Made by a program: the position numbers and the translations under genes
In this document: positions 1 to 8,926 of the stretch, one piece after another
Layout: every line of letters begins with the position of its first letter
Numbering within the stretch: position 1 is the first letter of the stretch
Assembly (NCBI GenBank): GCA_016779445.1
Contig: JADHNP010000019.1
Span: 1 to 37,549 of the forward strand
DNA: 37,549 bases
Direction: 5' to 3'
Source: Luminiphilus sp.
GTDB taxonomy: Bacteria; Pseudomonadota; Gammaproteobacteria; Pseudomonadales; Halieaceae
The notes under the pieces: model-generated
Seen by the model: the letters and a program-made list of their open reading frames with translations, nothing else
Told to the model about the DNA's origin: nothing
Database searches by the model: none

Positions 1-1522
1 GGACCGGGTCGACACCGTCGACAATCGACAGCTGATCTGAGTCATGGACAAGCGCGGTCACGGCAGCAATATCACCAGATAAAATTCGGTCATCTTCCAG
101 CGCCGGACAACGTTTCCGAATGAGCGACAGTACCTGCTGCAACGTTGGACTGGTCAAGAGCGGCGCTCGACATTCGATACCCTGCGCAGCGGCGATGGCC
201 TCAATCGCGACGATGCCGGCGCAGTTGCGGTTCATGGCAGCCAGCCGGTATGCGGCATGACATGCCATCGATACATGATCTTCCTGGTCGGCTGACGTCG
301 GCGTCGAGTCTATTGAACGCGGATTTGCCAACGCCTTGTTTTCACTCATTAATGCAGCTGAAGTTACCTCAGCGATCATAAGACCGGAGTTCAGCCCCGG
401 TCGCGGCGTCAGGAAAGCGGGCAGGCCGAAGCTCAACTTTGGATCCACGAGTAGTGCGACACGCCGCTGTGCTACGCATCCCAGCTCGCTAATCGCAAGC
501 GCAATCTGATCCGCCGCGAACGCAACAGGCTCAGCGTGGAAATTGCCGCCAGACACAATTGCCCCGTCAGAGAGCACAAGCGGGTTATCAGTAACCGCAT
601 TTGCCTCAATACACAGCGTCGTCCCTGCCTGCCGCATCAGATCAATACAGGCACCGGTAACCTGCGGGTTACAGCGCAGACAATAGGGATCCTGAACCCG
701 CTCATCGTCTTCTCGATGACTGTCTCGAATCTCCGAGTCCTCGAGTAAATCGCGTAAAGCTCGCGCAACCTCGATCTGCCCAGGTTGACCGCGGAGTTGA
801 TGAAGCTCGTCCAAGAACGGGGCCGTTGTGGCCATCGCTGCATCTACCGACAACGCGCTGGTCGTCAGGGATGCCTGAGCAATCCGCCAGGCATCAAAGA
901 GCCCTGCCAGTGCGAGCGCTGTTGAGACCTGAGTGCCATTAATCATGGCGAGACCTTCCTTTGCAGAGAGGCTGTAGGGCTCAAGCCCTTCCGCCGCCAG
1001 CGCGCGTCCGGCAGACTGGACCTGCCCCTGGTAACGAACCTCTCCTTCGCCGATCAGAACGGCAGTCATGTGAGCAAGTGGCGCCAAATCGCCAGAAGCG
1101 CCAACAGAACCCTGTGACGGAATGATCGGCAAGATACCGGCCTCAAGGATCGCTTCCATCTGTTCGACAATTGCCCAGCGCGCCCCCGAGGCACCACGGC
1201 CCAGGGACAAAAGCTTCAGCGCCATTACCAAACGGGTCACCGCTGGTGAGAGAGGCTCGCCTGTGCCGGCGCTATGCGAGAGGATCAGGTTGAGCTGCAG
1301 CTGGTTAATATCGTCTTTATCAATGCGAACAGACGCAAGTTTGCCAAAGCCCGTGTTGACTCCGTAGACAGGCGTCTCGCCTGACCCTGCCGCTGCGACA
1401 ATATTGGCCGCCCGATCCATGCCCGGGCGCGCCGTGCGATCAAGCTGAAAATACTCGTCACCGCGGTAGATGCGTTCAAGGAGCGACAGGGTGGCCTCGC
1501 CGGGCAACAGCAGGATGCTCAT
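1..1522 (-). CDS. hutH: Histidine ammonia-lyase (3' end cut by window edge)
   Basis: Deaminates L-histidine to urocanate, the first step of histidine breakdown, in the cytosol. I translated the frame by hand from the ATG at 1522: it stays open for 507 codons to the window edge, so it is truncated only by the window and probably lacks a few residues plus the stop (family about 510 aa). The MIO-forming Ala-Ser-Gly lies at residues 142-144 inside [11 protein letters not shown], and the active-site tyrosine is Y53 in [11 protein letters not shown], the same numbers as in Pseudomonas putida HutH. The NPQVTGA, DNPLV and [10 protein letters not shown] blocks are also present. The start overlaps the hutI stop in an ATGA arrangement, implying translational coupling and one hutI-hutH transcript. 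hutU would be expected beyond the left edge. Family assignment is certain. Confidence 0.97.
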   Translation of the reverse strand, partial: MSILLLPGEATLSLLERIYRGDEYFQLDRTARPGMDRAANIVAAAGSGETPVYGVNTGFGKLASVRIDKDDINQLQLNLILSHSAGTGEPLSPAVTRLVMALKLLSLGRGASGARWAIVEQMEAILEAGILPIIPSQGSVGASGDLAPLAHMTAVLIGEGEVRYQGQVQSAGRALAAEGLEPYSLSAKEGLAMINGTQVSTALALAGLFDAWRIAQASLTTSALSVDAAMATTAPFLDELHQLRGQPGQIEVARALRDLLEDSEIRDSHREDDERVQDPYCLRCNPQVTGACIDLMRQAGTTLCIEANAVTDNPLVLSDGAIVSGGNFHAEPVAFAADQIALAISELGCVAQRRVALLVDPKLSFGLPAFLTPRPGLNSGLMIAEVTSAALMSENKALANPRSIDSTPTSADQEDHVSMACHAAYRLAAMNRNCAGIVAIEAIAAAQGIECRAPLLTSPTLQQVLSLIRKRCPALEDDRILSGDIAAVTALVHDSDQLSIVDGVDPV

Positions 1523-2730
1523 ACTGCCTCCATGGCGCTGATTCGTCTCAAGAGGGGCGTGGCACCAATGTGATAACTCAATTGCGCCGGATGGCTGACA
1601 TTCCACACCGCGAGCTCGCCCCGTCCGCCCTTGATCAGCGTGCCAAACTCGCTGCCCAGCCCCAATGCGAGAGCCGCCTCTCGCGTCGTCCCCCGCAACG
1701 CCTCTTCCGGCGTCAAACCAAATAAATTGCACGCCAGATTCATTGCGAGCAACAGCGACGACAGCGGCGAGCTACCCGGGTTACAGTCAGTAGCGACGGA
1801 CATGCCTACGCCGGCGTCGCGCATCGCCGCCACTGGCGGCTGTTGTGATTGTCTTAGGGTGTAAAAGGCGCCGGGCAATAGCACCGCCCCGGTTCCCGCG
1901 GCCGCGAGTGCCGCTACGTCGCTCTTCGCCAGATACTCAAGATGATCGACAGACAACGCTTGGTATTCGGCAGCAAGCACAGCCCCCCGCTGATTCGAAA
2001 GCTGTTCTGCATGAAGCCTCACTGGCAGACCCAGCGCGACAGCTTTATCAAACAGCCTGGCGATCTGCGCAACGCTGAAACCGATCGTCTCACAAAATCC
2101 GTCGACCGAATCGACCAGCCCCTCAGCTGCCGCTCTCTCAAGCCCCGGGATCGCCACCTCATCAAGGTAGCGGTCCGCCTCACCCTTGTATTCAACCGGC
2201 AAGGTATGTGCGGCGAGCCATGTTGTAACGATTTTGACCGGTCGCAAATCTCCGAGTCGGCGCGCGATACGCAACATTCGGATTTCGTCGTCTATGGTCA
2301 AGCCGTAACCGGATTTGATTTCGACGACGGCGACGCCGTCTGCCAGAAGCCGGTCAAGGCGCACTAGGGATTGACGGGTCAGCTCCTCATCACTCGCTGC
2401 ACGAGTCGCCTTTACGGTAGACAGGATTCCTCCGCCAGCCCGGGCAAGCTCCTCGTAGGTTGCCCCTTCGAGTCGCATTTCAAACTCGCCGGCCCGGTCA
2501 CCCCCGTGCACCAAGTGTGTGTGACAGTCGATCAGAGCAGGGGTGACCAACGCGCCGCCGAGATCAGTCTTCGCCGCGTCCCGATAGATAGGTGGCAGTG
2601 CTTTTGCCTCCCCCACCCACTCGATATAACCGTCTCGCAAGCAAAAGGCGGCATCGCTGATCAGGCCATAGGGAACGTCGCCCTTGACCATAGTCGCCAG
2701 CAGGCAATTGTCGTACACACGCGTATTCAT
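1519..2730 (-). CDS. hutI: Imidazolonepropionase
   Basis: Hydrolyses 4-imidazolone-5-propionate to N-formimino-L-glutamate, the third step of histidine degradation. It is a metal-dependent amidohydrolase. With the start at the ATG at 2730 the protein is 403 aa, the usual family length; the frame is open upstream to 2817, but that extension runs through the operator and across the hutF start, so it is not credible. The metal-binding H-x-H is H70/H72 in [10 protein letters not shown]; further landmarks are EIKSGYGL, the HAEQLSN block and [10 protein letters not shown]. No strong Shine-Dalgarno sequence is visible. It is first in a leftward hutI-hutH operon, and its promoter overlaps a palindrome that probably binds HutC. 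Confidence 0.96.
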   Translation of the reverse strand: MNTRVYDNCLLATMVKGDVPYGLISDAAFCLRDGYIEWVGEAKALPPIYRDAAKTDLGGALVTPALIDCHTHLVHGGDRAGEFEMRLEGATYEELARAGGGILSTVKATRAASDEELTRQSLVRLDRLLADGVAVVEIKSGYGLTIDDEIRMLRIARRLGDLRPVKIVTTWLAAHTLPVEYKGEADRYLDEVAIPGLERAAAEGLVDSVDGFCETIGFSVAQIARLFDKAVALGLPVRLHAEQLSNQRGAVLAAEYQALSVDHLEYLAKSDVAALAAAGTGAVLLPGAFYTLRQSQQPPVAAMRDAGVGMSVATDCNPGSSPLSSLLLAMNLACNLFGLTPEEALRGTTREAALALGLGSEFGTLIKGGRGELAVWNVSHPAQLSYHIGATPLLRRISAMEAV

Positions 2731-2758
2731 GAAGCCAACATCTATAAACCGGTGATAC

Positions 2759-2787
2759 AATTTAATATGTGCATACATATTAGTCAA
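2759..2787 (-). promoter_or_regulatory. hutI-hutH promoter
   Basis: Reading leftward, a -35 TTGACT (2787-2782) and a -10 TAAATT (2764-2759) are separated by exactly 17 bp. The predicted transcript would start near 2752, about 20 nt before the hutI ATG. The spacer is filled by the palindrome annotated at 2763-2782. Prediction from sequence only. Confidence 0.6.
2763..2782. promoter_or_regulatory. Candidate HutC operator palindrome
   Basis: A perfect inverted repeat, TAATATGT / ACATATTA, with 8-bp arms and a 4-bp GCAT centre. It fills the spacer between the -35 and -10 of the hutI promoter and lies 10 bp before the hutF ATG, so one bound repressor could silence both directions. GntR/UTRA regulators such as HutC bind AT-rich palindromes of this size, and hutC is encoded two genes away. 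The binding itself is inferred. Confidence 0.6.
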
Positions 2788-2792
2788 AAACC

Positions 2793-4163
2793 ATGCAAGA
2801 GCAGATTGTTTTCGCAACTAATGTGCTGACGGCGAGCGGCTGGCGGCACAATGCCCACGTGATTATCGACACCGAGGGACGTCTTCGCGCCGTCGCCGAG
2901 GGGCAGCCCCTTGGGGCTCGCCGGTTCGATGTCCTTTTGCCTGCTCCGGCCAATGTCCATAGCCACAGTTTTCAACGGGCAATGGCGGGACTAACGGAAC
3001 ACCGGCAGCGCCGGGGAGAGGATAATTTCTGGAGCTGGCGACAACTGATGTATCAATTTCTCGAACGTCTAGATCCTGAGGATATCGAAGCAATAGCGGC
3101 TCAAGTGCAGATGGAGATGCTCGAGGCGGGCTACGCCAGCGTCGGCGAGTTCCACTACCTTCACCATCAGCTCGATGGAAAGTCGTATGACAACCCGGCA
3201 GAGCTCAGTTACCGGGTTTTAAATGCCGCCAAGACGAGTGGAATTGGCCTTACACACCTGCCGGTTTTGTATATGCGGGCCGGTCTCGATGGCGGGATGC
3301 TCACAGACGGTCAATTACGATTCGGCTGTACACTCGATCGCTTCACCGAGCTGTACGACGCATTGATTGCAGCGTTTCGGGACAGTCCGAAGGACTTCCG
3401 CCTCGGCATCGCTCCACACTCGCTCCGGGCGGTCGATCGGGACGGACTCCAACTGGCCACCGACTTGGCCAGCGACGGCCCGATTCACATCCATATCGCC
3501 GAGCAAACGGCCGAGGTGGAAGCGGTCAGACATTCACTGGGTGCGACGCCTGTCGGCTGGCTGCTCGATCACGCGCCAGTAGACGAACGTTGGTGCCTCG
3601 TACATGCGACGCACACCGACGAATCCGAACTCAGGCAGCTCGCCGCGTCGCATGCCGTCGCGGGTCTGTGCCCCATTACGGAAGCGAATCTCGGCGACGG
3701 TATTTTCAACGCCGTCACCTTTACTGAGCATGGTGGAAAACTGGCGATTGGATCAGATTCCAATGTGCGCATAGCGCTCGCCGAGGAGCTCCGCCTGCTC
3801 GAGTACTCACAACGCCTGCATCATCGGGCGCGGGTGCAGTTGACTGATGACGATCTGTCGTGCGGACGCTTCCTGTATGAACAAGCAAATCGAGGCGGCG
3901 CTCAGGCACTCGCTCGGGACGCGGGACGCATAGAAGTCGGCGCTCTGGCTGACCTAGTCGCACTGGATGGTGAACATACCGCACTGCGCAATCGACACGG
4001 GGACGAGCTCCTCGATGCCTGGATTTTCGCCGCCGATGACAGATTGGTAACGGACGTCTGGTCAGCCGGCCGACATGTCGTACAGGAAGGCCGACATATC
4101 AGGCGCGACGCCATCAGCAGGGCGTTCAACACTGTTATGGACAACCTGATGTCAGCGCGATGA
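2793..4163 (+). CDS. hutF: Formimidoylglutamate deiminase
   Basis: Converts N-formimino-L-glutamate to N-formyl-L-glutamate and ammonia, so this organism uses the route that then needs an N-formylglutamate deformylase (hutG, not in the window). It is a 456-aa amidohydrolase of the HutF type. Metal ligands are visible: H56 and H58 in NVHSHSFQRAM, H232 in HIHIAEQ, D322 in GSDSN; H271 lies in HATH. Length is normal. The ATG at 2793 has no recognisable Shine-Dalgarno sequence and sits only 10 bp after the palindrome, so a leaderless or very short-leader transcript is possible. Its stop overlaps the hutC start by 4 bp (ATGA). It is divergent from hutI. Confidence 0.96.
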   Translation: MQEQIVFATNVLTASGWRHNAHVIIDTEGRLRAVAEGQPLGARRFDVLLPAPANVHSHSFQRAMAGLTEHRQRRGEDNFWSWRQLMYQFLERLDPEDIEAIAAQVQMEMLEAGYASVGEFHYLHHQLDGKSYDNPAELSYRVLNAAKTSGIGLTHLPVLYMRAGLDGGMLTDGQLRFGCTLDRFTELYDALIAAFRDSPKDFRLGIAPHSLRAVDRDGLQLATDLASDGPIHIHIAEQTAEVEAVRHSLGATPVGWLLDHAPVDERWCLVHATHTDESELRQLAASHAVAGLCPITEANLGDGIFNAVTFTEHGGKLAIGSDSNVRIALAEELRLLEYSQRLHHRARVQLTDDDLSCGRFLYEQANRGGAQALARDAGRIEVGALADLVALDGEHTALRNRHGDELLDAWIFAADDRLVTDVWSAGRHVVQEGRHIRRDAISRAFNTVMDNLMSAR

Positions 4164-4852
4164 GCAGGCACAGTCACCAATCAATCCGAGAATCGATTCG
4201 ACGGCGCCTAACGAGCGGCGAATGGCTACCGGGTGCGCTCATGCCGGGAGAGACCGAGATAGCCGCGGAATTCGGTTGTGCCCGATCTACAGTAAATCGC
4301 GCCCTGCGAGGACTGGCTCAAGAAGGCCTGATCGAGCGAAAACGTCGCGCGGGCACCCGGATACTGGAGCTGCCCGTAAGGCGCGCCCACTTCGACCTGT
4401 CACTGATTCGGCAGGAGGTCGAATCGATGGGATCCACATACCTGCCGCAGGTAGTCCTCAGAGAGATCGTGCCCCCTCCAAAACGCATTGCCGAGCGTCT
4501 CAAGCTTGAGCCTTCGGAGCCGCTGTTGCACCTCGAGACGGTTCACCTCGCTTCCAGCCATCCACACGCTTTTGAGGACCGCTGGGTCAATATTGACGCA
4601 GCACCCGGCATTCTCGACGCGCCGCTCGATAAGATCAGTGTCAATGAATGGCTAATTCGCGAGGTGCCCTATTCCAGCGGCGATGTTATTTTTGCAGCGC
4701 AAAATGCCGGGCCCCGCGAAGCAAAGGCCCTGAATACGTTGCCGGGTGATGCGCTGTTCACGATTGACCGAGCGACATGGTTTAACGATGTCTATGTTAC
4801 TGCGGTCAAGCTGTTCTACCCCCCTGGACATGAGCTTCGGACGACCCTCTGA
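4160..4852 (+). CDS. hutC: Histidine-utilisation repressor, GntR/UTRA family
   Basis: Transcriptional repressor of the hut genes, normally released by urocanate. The 230-aa protein has an N-terminal winged helix-turn-helix at about residues 10-70, with the typical PGETEIAAEFGCARSTVNRA stretch, followed by a UTRA effector domain from about residue 80 to the end. It is translationally coupled to hutF through an ATGA overlap, so repressor and enzyme are made together and the operon should be autoregulated through the palindrome at 2763-2782. The assignment as HutC rather than another UTRA regulator rests on the domain pattern and its position between hutF and hutD. Confidence 0.93.
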   Translation: MSRHSHQSIRESIRRRLTSGEWLPGALMPGETEIAAEFGCARSTVNRALRGLAQEGLIERKRRAGTRILELPVRRAHFDLSLIRQEVESMGSTYLPQVVLREIVPPPKRIAERLKLEPSEPLLHLETVHLASSHPHAFEDRWVNIDAAPGILDAPLDKISVNEWLIREVPYSSGDVIFAAQNAGPREAKALNTLPGDALFTIDRATWFNDVYVTAVKLFYPPGHELRTTL

Positions 4853-5010
4853 CAACGGTCAGCCCATGGGCTGCCTTGTCTTCCCTACAGTCTTGTGCTT
4901 GGCTAACCACCTGCTCCTTTTTTCGGCAACCAGGCCTTCCGCTGCTATCCATATGATCGGACGCCACATACACTCCAAAAACATACCCTGCTAGCACGGT
5001 GCCTGGAAAA

Positions 5011-5592
5011 ATGACAATCGAGAGGCTGACAATACAGGACCTGAAAAGCTTCCCACGGGTGCCATGGAAAAACGGTAACGGACACACAAGAGAACTAGCG
5101 GCGAGTGACCGCGGGATGGATTCCAAAGAACCTGTCTGGCGTATCAGTCAGGCCGACATCGTTCACAATACAGCTTTTTCTTTATTCCCATATTACAACC
5201 GCAGCCTTGTCCTGATCGACGGCGCCGGGCTTGGACTCACCCACGTTGACCAGCCCCCACACACGCTAAAAAAGCCATTGGACACTGCGCACTTCTCAGG
5301 GAAATACGAGACACTGCCCACGTTGCTAGACGGCAGCGTTCGAGTATTGAACATCATGGCTCAGGCCAGAGATTGCCAGGTGAAGTTAACAACCGTCTCG
5401 ACCCCGACAACCATACACGTCGACTGCACCTACCTCGCGCTGTTTGTTGTGAGCGGCGAACCATCACTGGATAGGCTGGGCGAGTCGGAGCTCGTATCCT
5501 TTTCAGCGGAAAATTTCGTACAAATCTATCAGCCCTGCAGCGGTGACTACCGCTTTAGCGGCGGTAGCGTAATCGTTATTCAGATCAGCTGA
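5011..5592 (+). CDS. hutD: HutD/Ves family cupin protein
   Basis: A 193-aa double-cupin protein of the HutD family. In Pseudomonas fluorescens HutD is proposed to act as a governor that limits hut expression; no enzymatic activity is established. The family-defining N-terminal block FPRVPWKNGNGHTREL is at residues 14-29, followed by WRISQADI and SLFPYYNRSLVLIDG. I chose the ATG at 5011 because TGGAAAA precedes it closely; a GTG at 4999 would add four residues. It lies 158 bp after hutC, so it may have its own promoter or be read through from hutF-hutC. The gap contains a short palindrome at 4860-4873 but no convincing terminator. Confidence 0.88.
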   Translation: MTIERLTIQDLKSFPRVPWKNGNGHTRELAASDRGMDSKEPVWRISQADIVHNTAFSLFPYYNRSLVLIDGAGLGLTHVDQPPHTLKKPLDTAHFSGKYETLPTLLDGSVRVLNIMAQARDCQVKLTTVSTPTTIHVDCTYLALFVVSGEPSLDRLGESELVSFSAENFVQIYQPCSGDYRFSGGSVIVIQIS

Positions 5593-5685
5593 TTGTCTCC
5601 TGAAGATATTGGCAAGCTAGTTCGGCATGTACTCACAACACTCCTTATATCCCGCCTAAACCTCGCTAGGGAGTAACAAGGGATA

Positions 5686-5773
5686 TGGCGGAGAGCGAGG
5701 GATTCGAACCCTCGATACCTTACGGTATACACACTTTCCAGGCGTGCGCCTTCGACCACTCGGCCAGCTCTCC
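5686..5773 (-). tRNA. tRNA-Ser(GGA)
   Basis: An 88-nt class II tRNA with a 7-bp acceptor stem (GGAGAGC paired with GCTCTCC), discriminator G, encoded CCA (TGG at 5686-5688), an anticodon loop CTGGAAA giving anticodon GGA (reads UCC/UCU), a long variable arm ending in TACCGTAAGGTA, and a T-loop TTCGAAT. It is intact and stands alone between hutD and the outer-membrane protein gene. Confidence 0.97.
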
Positions 5774-5783
5774 GTGGGCGCCG

Positions 5784-5792
5784 ATGTTAGCA
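5784..5792 (-). promoter_or_regulatory. Candidate extended -10 for tRNA-Ser
   Basis: Upstream of the tRNA on the minus strand, TGC-TAACAT reads as an extended -10 element followed by a G+C-rich discriminator (CGGCGCC), as in stable-RNA promoters. The same TAACAT hexamer occurs in the tRNA-Glu/Gly promoter. No good -35 is visible. Confidence 0.4.
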
Positions 5793-5823
5793 CAGTGATA
5801 AGCGCCTGAACCGATGGCCTAGC

Positions 5824-6912
5824 CTAAAACGAGGTGCCCACCTCGAGACTGAGGTGATACTTCTCCGAAGACTGAGGACCATTCAGATCAAGGAATAAAG
5901 GCCGAGCATAAGAAACCTCCGCATACCACTTATCCGCAAACGGCATGCGCAAAAAAACCTCAGCATCAAGCTGCTTACCACCAAATGCGTTCGGATTTGT
6001 CACGGGCGCGGGGTACGGAAACGCCAGATTGGCAACCCTCAACGAGGCGTCCTCACCATGAATATCATCACGCCAACGATAGTCCAGCCGTACCCCGGGC
6101 TTCAGTACTGATGAGCCATTCCACATAACCCAACCACCAACGCTCGCTTTGTTACCGAGGCGATAATCACGGTCATTCTTGCCCGTACGAACAGCAATGC
6201 TGGCGTCCAGGCCCCAATCCCAGCGAGCCTCATACTTACGGAAGCTTAAAAAGAGTGGAAAATCCCATGTGCCTGAGCCTAATTGCATGGTGTAGGGCAG
6301 TTGCTGATTTCCAGGCGCCCTGGGAGTGTCGCCCTCTTCATCAATGGAACCGGTCGGCACACTCACCCCCAGTCCCGCCTTCCAGACACTGTTTACGGTC
6401 TGCTTAAGCCTCCTATCCAACACTACTGCCAGATCACCCACGCCGTCGGAGCTGATATTGAAAGCGTCATAACCCGGGACAATAGAGATGTGGTCAGTGC
6501 TTTGCTTCACCATCGGCAGCTGAGCCCTCACTGTCAAAGTATCGGTTAAGTCAAAAGCCACCCTCAGGGCATGAACTTCCTGCTTAATCTCAGTAGGCAC
6601 AACCGGATAGTTTGTATCGGTGCGTGGCTCTCCCCCCGGGGTGAACAGCACGTCGTCGTAAGACACACTGTTAGTCCCTATGTAGTACTCGTCGTAATCT
6701 GATACCGCATACGTATAGGAAACATGCCAACGGTTATCCAACATTGCTCTGTCAGAATCGCTAATAACGTTTGCAGCAAAAAGCTCTTCTATCGAAAGAT
6801 CCAATAAATCCGTGGGCACTTTTTGTGCAAATGTTGCCGCGCTACAACAGACGATTAGCGCTGCGGCACAAAGCCTAATGATGCGGTACTTTGCGAAAGC
6901 TCTAAATTCCAT
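5824..6912 (-). CDS. Outer-membrane beta-barrel protein (MetA/phenol-degradation-transporter-like) with N-terminal SLEEL-type segment
   Basis: The 362-aa product has a signal peptide (residues 1-30, ending ATFAQ), then a short hydrophilic segment DLLDLSIEELFAANV (35-49), then a long run of alternating amphipathic strands ending in a terminal phenylalanine, the usual outer-membrane insertion signal. The barrel carries the DGVGDLAV, LGVSVPTGS and LGSGTWDFPLF blocks I associate with the family called MetA pathway of phenol degradation (PF13557); this is recognition from memory. The ATG at 6912 is chosen because GGGGAGG lies about 9 nt upstream and it follows the kinase stop by one base; the longer frame to 6984 would run into the kinase. 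Substrate is unknown. Its position after a YfiR protein and a CHASE8 kinase suggests a sensing or signalling role. Confidence 0.8.
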   Translation of the reverse strand: MEFRAFAKYRIIRLCAAALIVCCSAATFAQKVPTDLLDLSIEELFAANVISDSDRAMLDNRWHVSYTYAVSDYDEYYIGTNSVSYDDVLFTPGGEPRTDTNYPVVPTEIKQEVHALRVAFDLTDTLTVRAQLPMVKQSTDHISIVPGYDAFNISSDGVGDLAVVLDRRLKQTVNSVWKAGLGVSVPTGSIDEEGDTPRAPGNQQLPYTMQLGSGTWDFPLFLSFRKYEARWDWGLDASIAVRTGKNDRDYRLGNKASVGGWVMWNGSSVLKPGVRLDYRWRDDIHGEDASLRVANLAFPYPAPVTNPNAFGGKQLDAEVFLRMPFADKWYAEVSYARPLFLDLNGPQSSEKYHLSLEVGTSF

Positions 6913-6913
6913 T

Positions 6914-8926
6914 TTAAAAAACCTCCCCATTATCCTTGTCAATATCCCGGTTCGCCCTACCGGATTTATTTTTGCAACAGGCATCCAGGACCTCTTGTAA
7001 TGCTGCTGGACGGATAGGCTTGGTAAGGTAGTCCGCCATGCCCTCGGCTAAATACTTTGCCCGATCTCCGCTCATCGCGTGGGCCGACAATCCCACCACC
7101 ACGCACTCTGCGTTAATCAAATCACGGCGCTGGAGCGCGCGAATTTGGCGTGTCGCCTCCAACCCATCCATTCTCGGCATTTGAATATCCATCAACACCA
7201 GATCAAAAACTTGCGATTCAAAGGCCTCCACCGCCGCTAGGCCGTCGGCCACTACCCTGATTTCCATGACCAAATCCGCCAGCATTTCGCTAATAATGAA
7301 CTGGTTGACCTCCGAATCTTCGGCAACCAAAACCCTGAGCTCATACCGAGCTGATCCTGCCTGCTCTCTTTGTTTGATTTCTGGCGCGACATCAGCCAAG
7401 TCAGGATTGGTAAGCCTCCCCAGCCGCGCCGACTCTGATCTGGCCTGACTAGCGGTCAATGCAGAAATAGAGGGACCGAGCGTCTCATCGGAAGAGGCCT
7501 CTAAAAGCGGAATCTCGAATACAAAAATGCTGCCTCGGGCTGGGTTAGGCTGGTAACCAATGGAGCCTTCCATCAAGGTCGCCAACTGTCTGGCAATCGC
7601 CAACCCCAAACCGGTTCCACCATGCGTCCGAGTCAGACTCACATCTACCTGAAAAAACTCTCCAAAGATGCGCTCTGCATCCTCTGCAAGAATACCCGGC
7701 CCAGTATCTTCAACACTGAACTTTAACTTGGGCGAGACGGCGTCATCGATCACACGAACAAGCAAAGTGACAGACCCACTATCGGTGAATTTAATCGCAT
7801 TACCAATTAAATTAAGTAGCACCTGTCGAATACGCCCTGGGTCGCCAACTATACGTCGGGGCACGCTCTCACCCATGTCAAAGTGCAGTTGAAGCCCTTT
7901 CTGCTTGGCCGTTTCTGCAAATAGCGCTTCGATCGAAGAAATGCTATCCACGAAGTCGAAAGTTTCTCGTATGAGAACCAAGCGGCCCGCCTCAATCTTG
8001 GTGAAATCAAGAATATCGTCAATGATCGTCAGCAAGGCCTCAGATGATCGTTCGATCGTCTCAAAGTATGCTCTCTGCTGATCACTCAGTTGACCTCGCT
8101 TTAGCAAGGTGATCATGCCCATAACACCGTTCATAGGGGTGCGTATCTCGTGCGACATATTCGCTAGAAAACTTGTTTTAGAGCGCGCGGCCGTCTCCGC
8201 TTCATCCCTCGCCTTCACCAGCGCGGCGATCATATTTTTGAGTCGTTGCTCCCGATCTTCAGTTCGGACCATTAGCTCGTTGAAGGCGTCGACCACCAGT
8301 CCCAGCTCGTTGTTCTGCTGGTAGGAGAACCGTCGGCCGTAGTCCTCACGTTCCGTGACTTCAGACATCATTGCCGCGAGGTCAGCCAGAGGTTGAGTTA
8401 CTCGGGCATTTAAAGCTCTCGACAGCGCATACGCGGCTAAGATACCCACTAACCAAAGCAGCCCAGCCAAAACAGAAACCCATATCAAACGCTCATAAAC
8501 CGGCCACAGGTTTACCGCCACGCTTAACGAGGCAATTTGTTCTCCTTCTAGCTGAACAGGGATTCTCAGTGTCTCTGAGTACGTGCTTTCCAAGAGATCG
8601 TCAGGCGACGATTCTGCGAGTCGGTAGCGCGCAAAGTCGGTTCCGTCTAACAAGACAAGTCGCGCCTCGATTACGTCCGGCGCCGAACCCAACCCTCTCA
8701 AAAGCTCCGCGGCCGTGCCCGGGTCTCGAAAGACTACCGAAGCGGTCAAATTGGAGGCCAGCACGCTCGCCAAAGCAGAGGTGCTCTCCAAAAGCTCTTC
8801 CTTAGCGCCCATCAGAGAGACAGCCAGTAAGACAAACAGGAACAGTCCACCCACCATACTGGTGATAAAAGCACCTACTTTTGCGAGGTGCCGATGGATA
8901 GAGTGTTGTCCGATTCGACTAGGCAT
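6914..8926 (-). CDS. CHASE8 hybrid sensor histidine kinase with C-terminal receiver
   Basis: An inner-membrane kinase of 670 aa. In order: TM1 (about 19-40); a periplasmic CHASE8-like domain (about 45-140, with VLASNLTASVVFRDP and a DGTDFARY block); TM2 (about 147-168); HAMP (about 170-225); HisKA with phospho-acceptor H259 in NMSHEIRTP; HATPase_c with N-box LLNLIGNAIKF, DTGPG and GGTGLGLAIA; and a receiver with phospho-acceptor D580 in LVLMDIQMPRMDG plus the LTKP lysine. There is no HPt domain, and no separate output regulator is nearby. The ATG at 8926 overlaps the end of the YfiR gene; a GTG at 8929 is one codon upstream. CHASE8 is the same periplasmic domain type as in YfiN/TpbB, the partner of YfiR. 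Confidence 0.9.
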   Translation of the reverse strand: MPSRIGQHSIHRHLAKVGAFITSMVGGLFLFVLLAVSLMGAKEELLESTSALASVLASNLTASVVFRDPGTAAELLRGLGSAPDVIEARLVLLDGTDFARYRLAESSPDDLLESTYSETLRIPVQLEGEQIASLSVAVNLWPVYERLIWVSVLAGLLWLVGILAAYALSRALNARVTQPLADLAAMMSEVTEREDYGRRFSYQQNNELGLVVDAFNELMVRTEDREQRLKNMIAALVKARDEAETAARSKTSFLANMSHEIRTPMNGVMGMITLLKRGQLSDQQRAYFETIERSSEALLTIIDDILDFTKIEAGRLVLIRETFDFVDSISSIEALFAETAKQKGLQLHFDMGESVPRRIVGDPGRIRQVLLNLIGNAIKFTDSGSVTLLVRVIDDAVSPKLKFSVEDTGPGILAEDAERIFGEFFQVDVSLTRTHGGTGLGLAIARQLATLMEGSIGYQPNPARGSIFVFEIPLLEASSDETLGPSISALTASQARSESARLGRLTNPDLADVAPEIKQREQAGSARYELRVLVAEDSEVNQFIISEMLADLVMEIRVVADGLAAVEAFESQVFDLVLMDIQMPRMDGLEATRQIRALQRRDLINAECVVVGLSAHAMSGDRAKYLAEGMADYLTKPIRPAALQEVLDACCKNKSGRANRDIDKDNGEVF

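Noticed and set aside
1-1522. hutH appeared to be missing or broken because only short frames with both ends were apparent there
   Set aside because: Hand translation from the ATG at 1522 is open to the edge with all active-site motifs; it lacks only its stop because of the window boundary.
4860-4873. Perfect 14-bp palindrome CAGCCCATGGGCTG after hutC
   Set aside because: The hairpin would have only five pairs around a tight loop and no T-run follows; not enough for a terminator or operator call.
5647-5686. Inverted repeat ATATCCC / GGGATAT next to the tRNA-Ser 3' end
   Set aside because: 26-nt loop and no T-run; it may aid 3' processing, but I cannot support a terminator.
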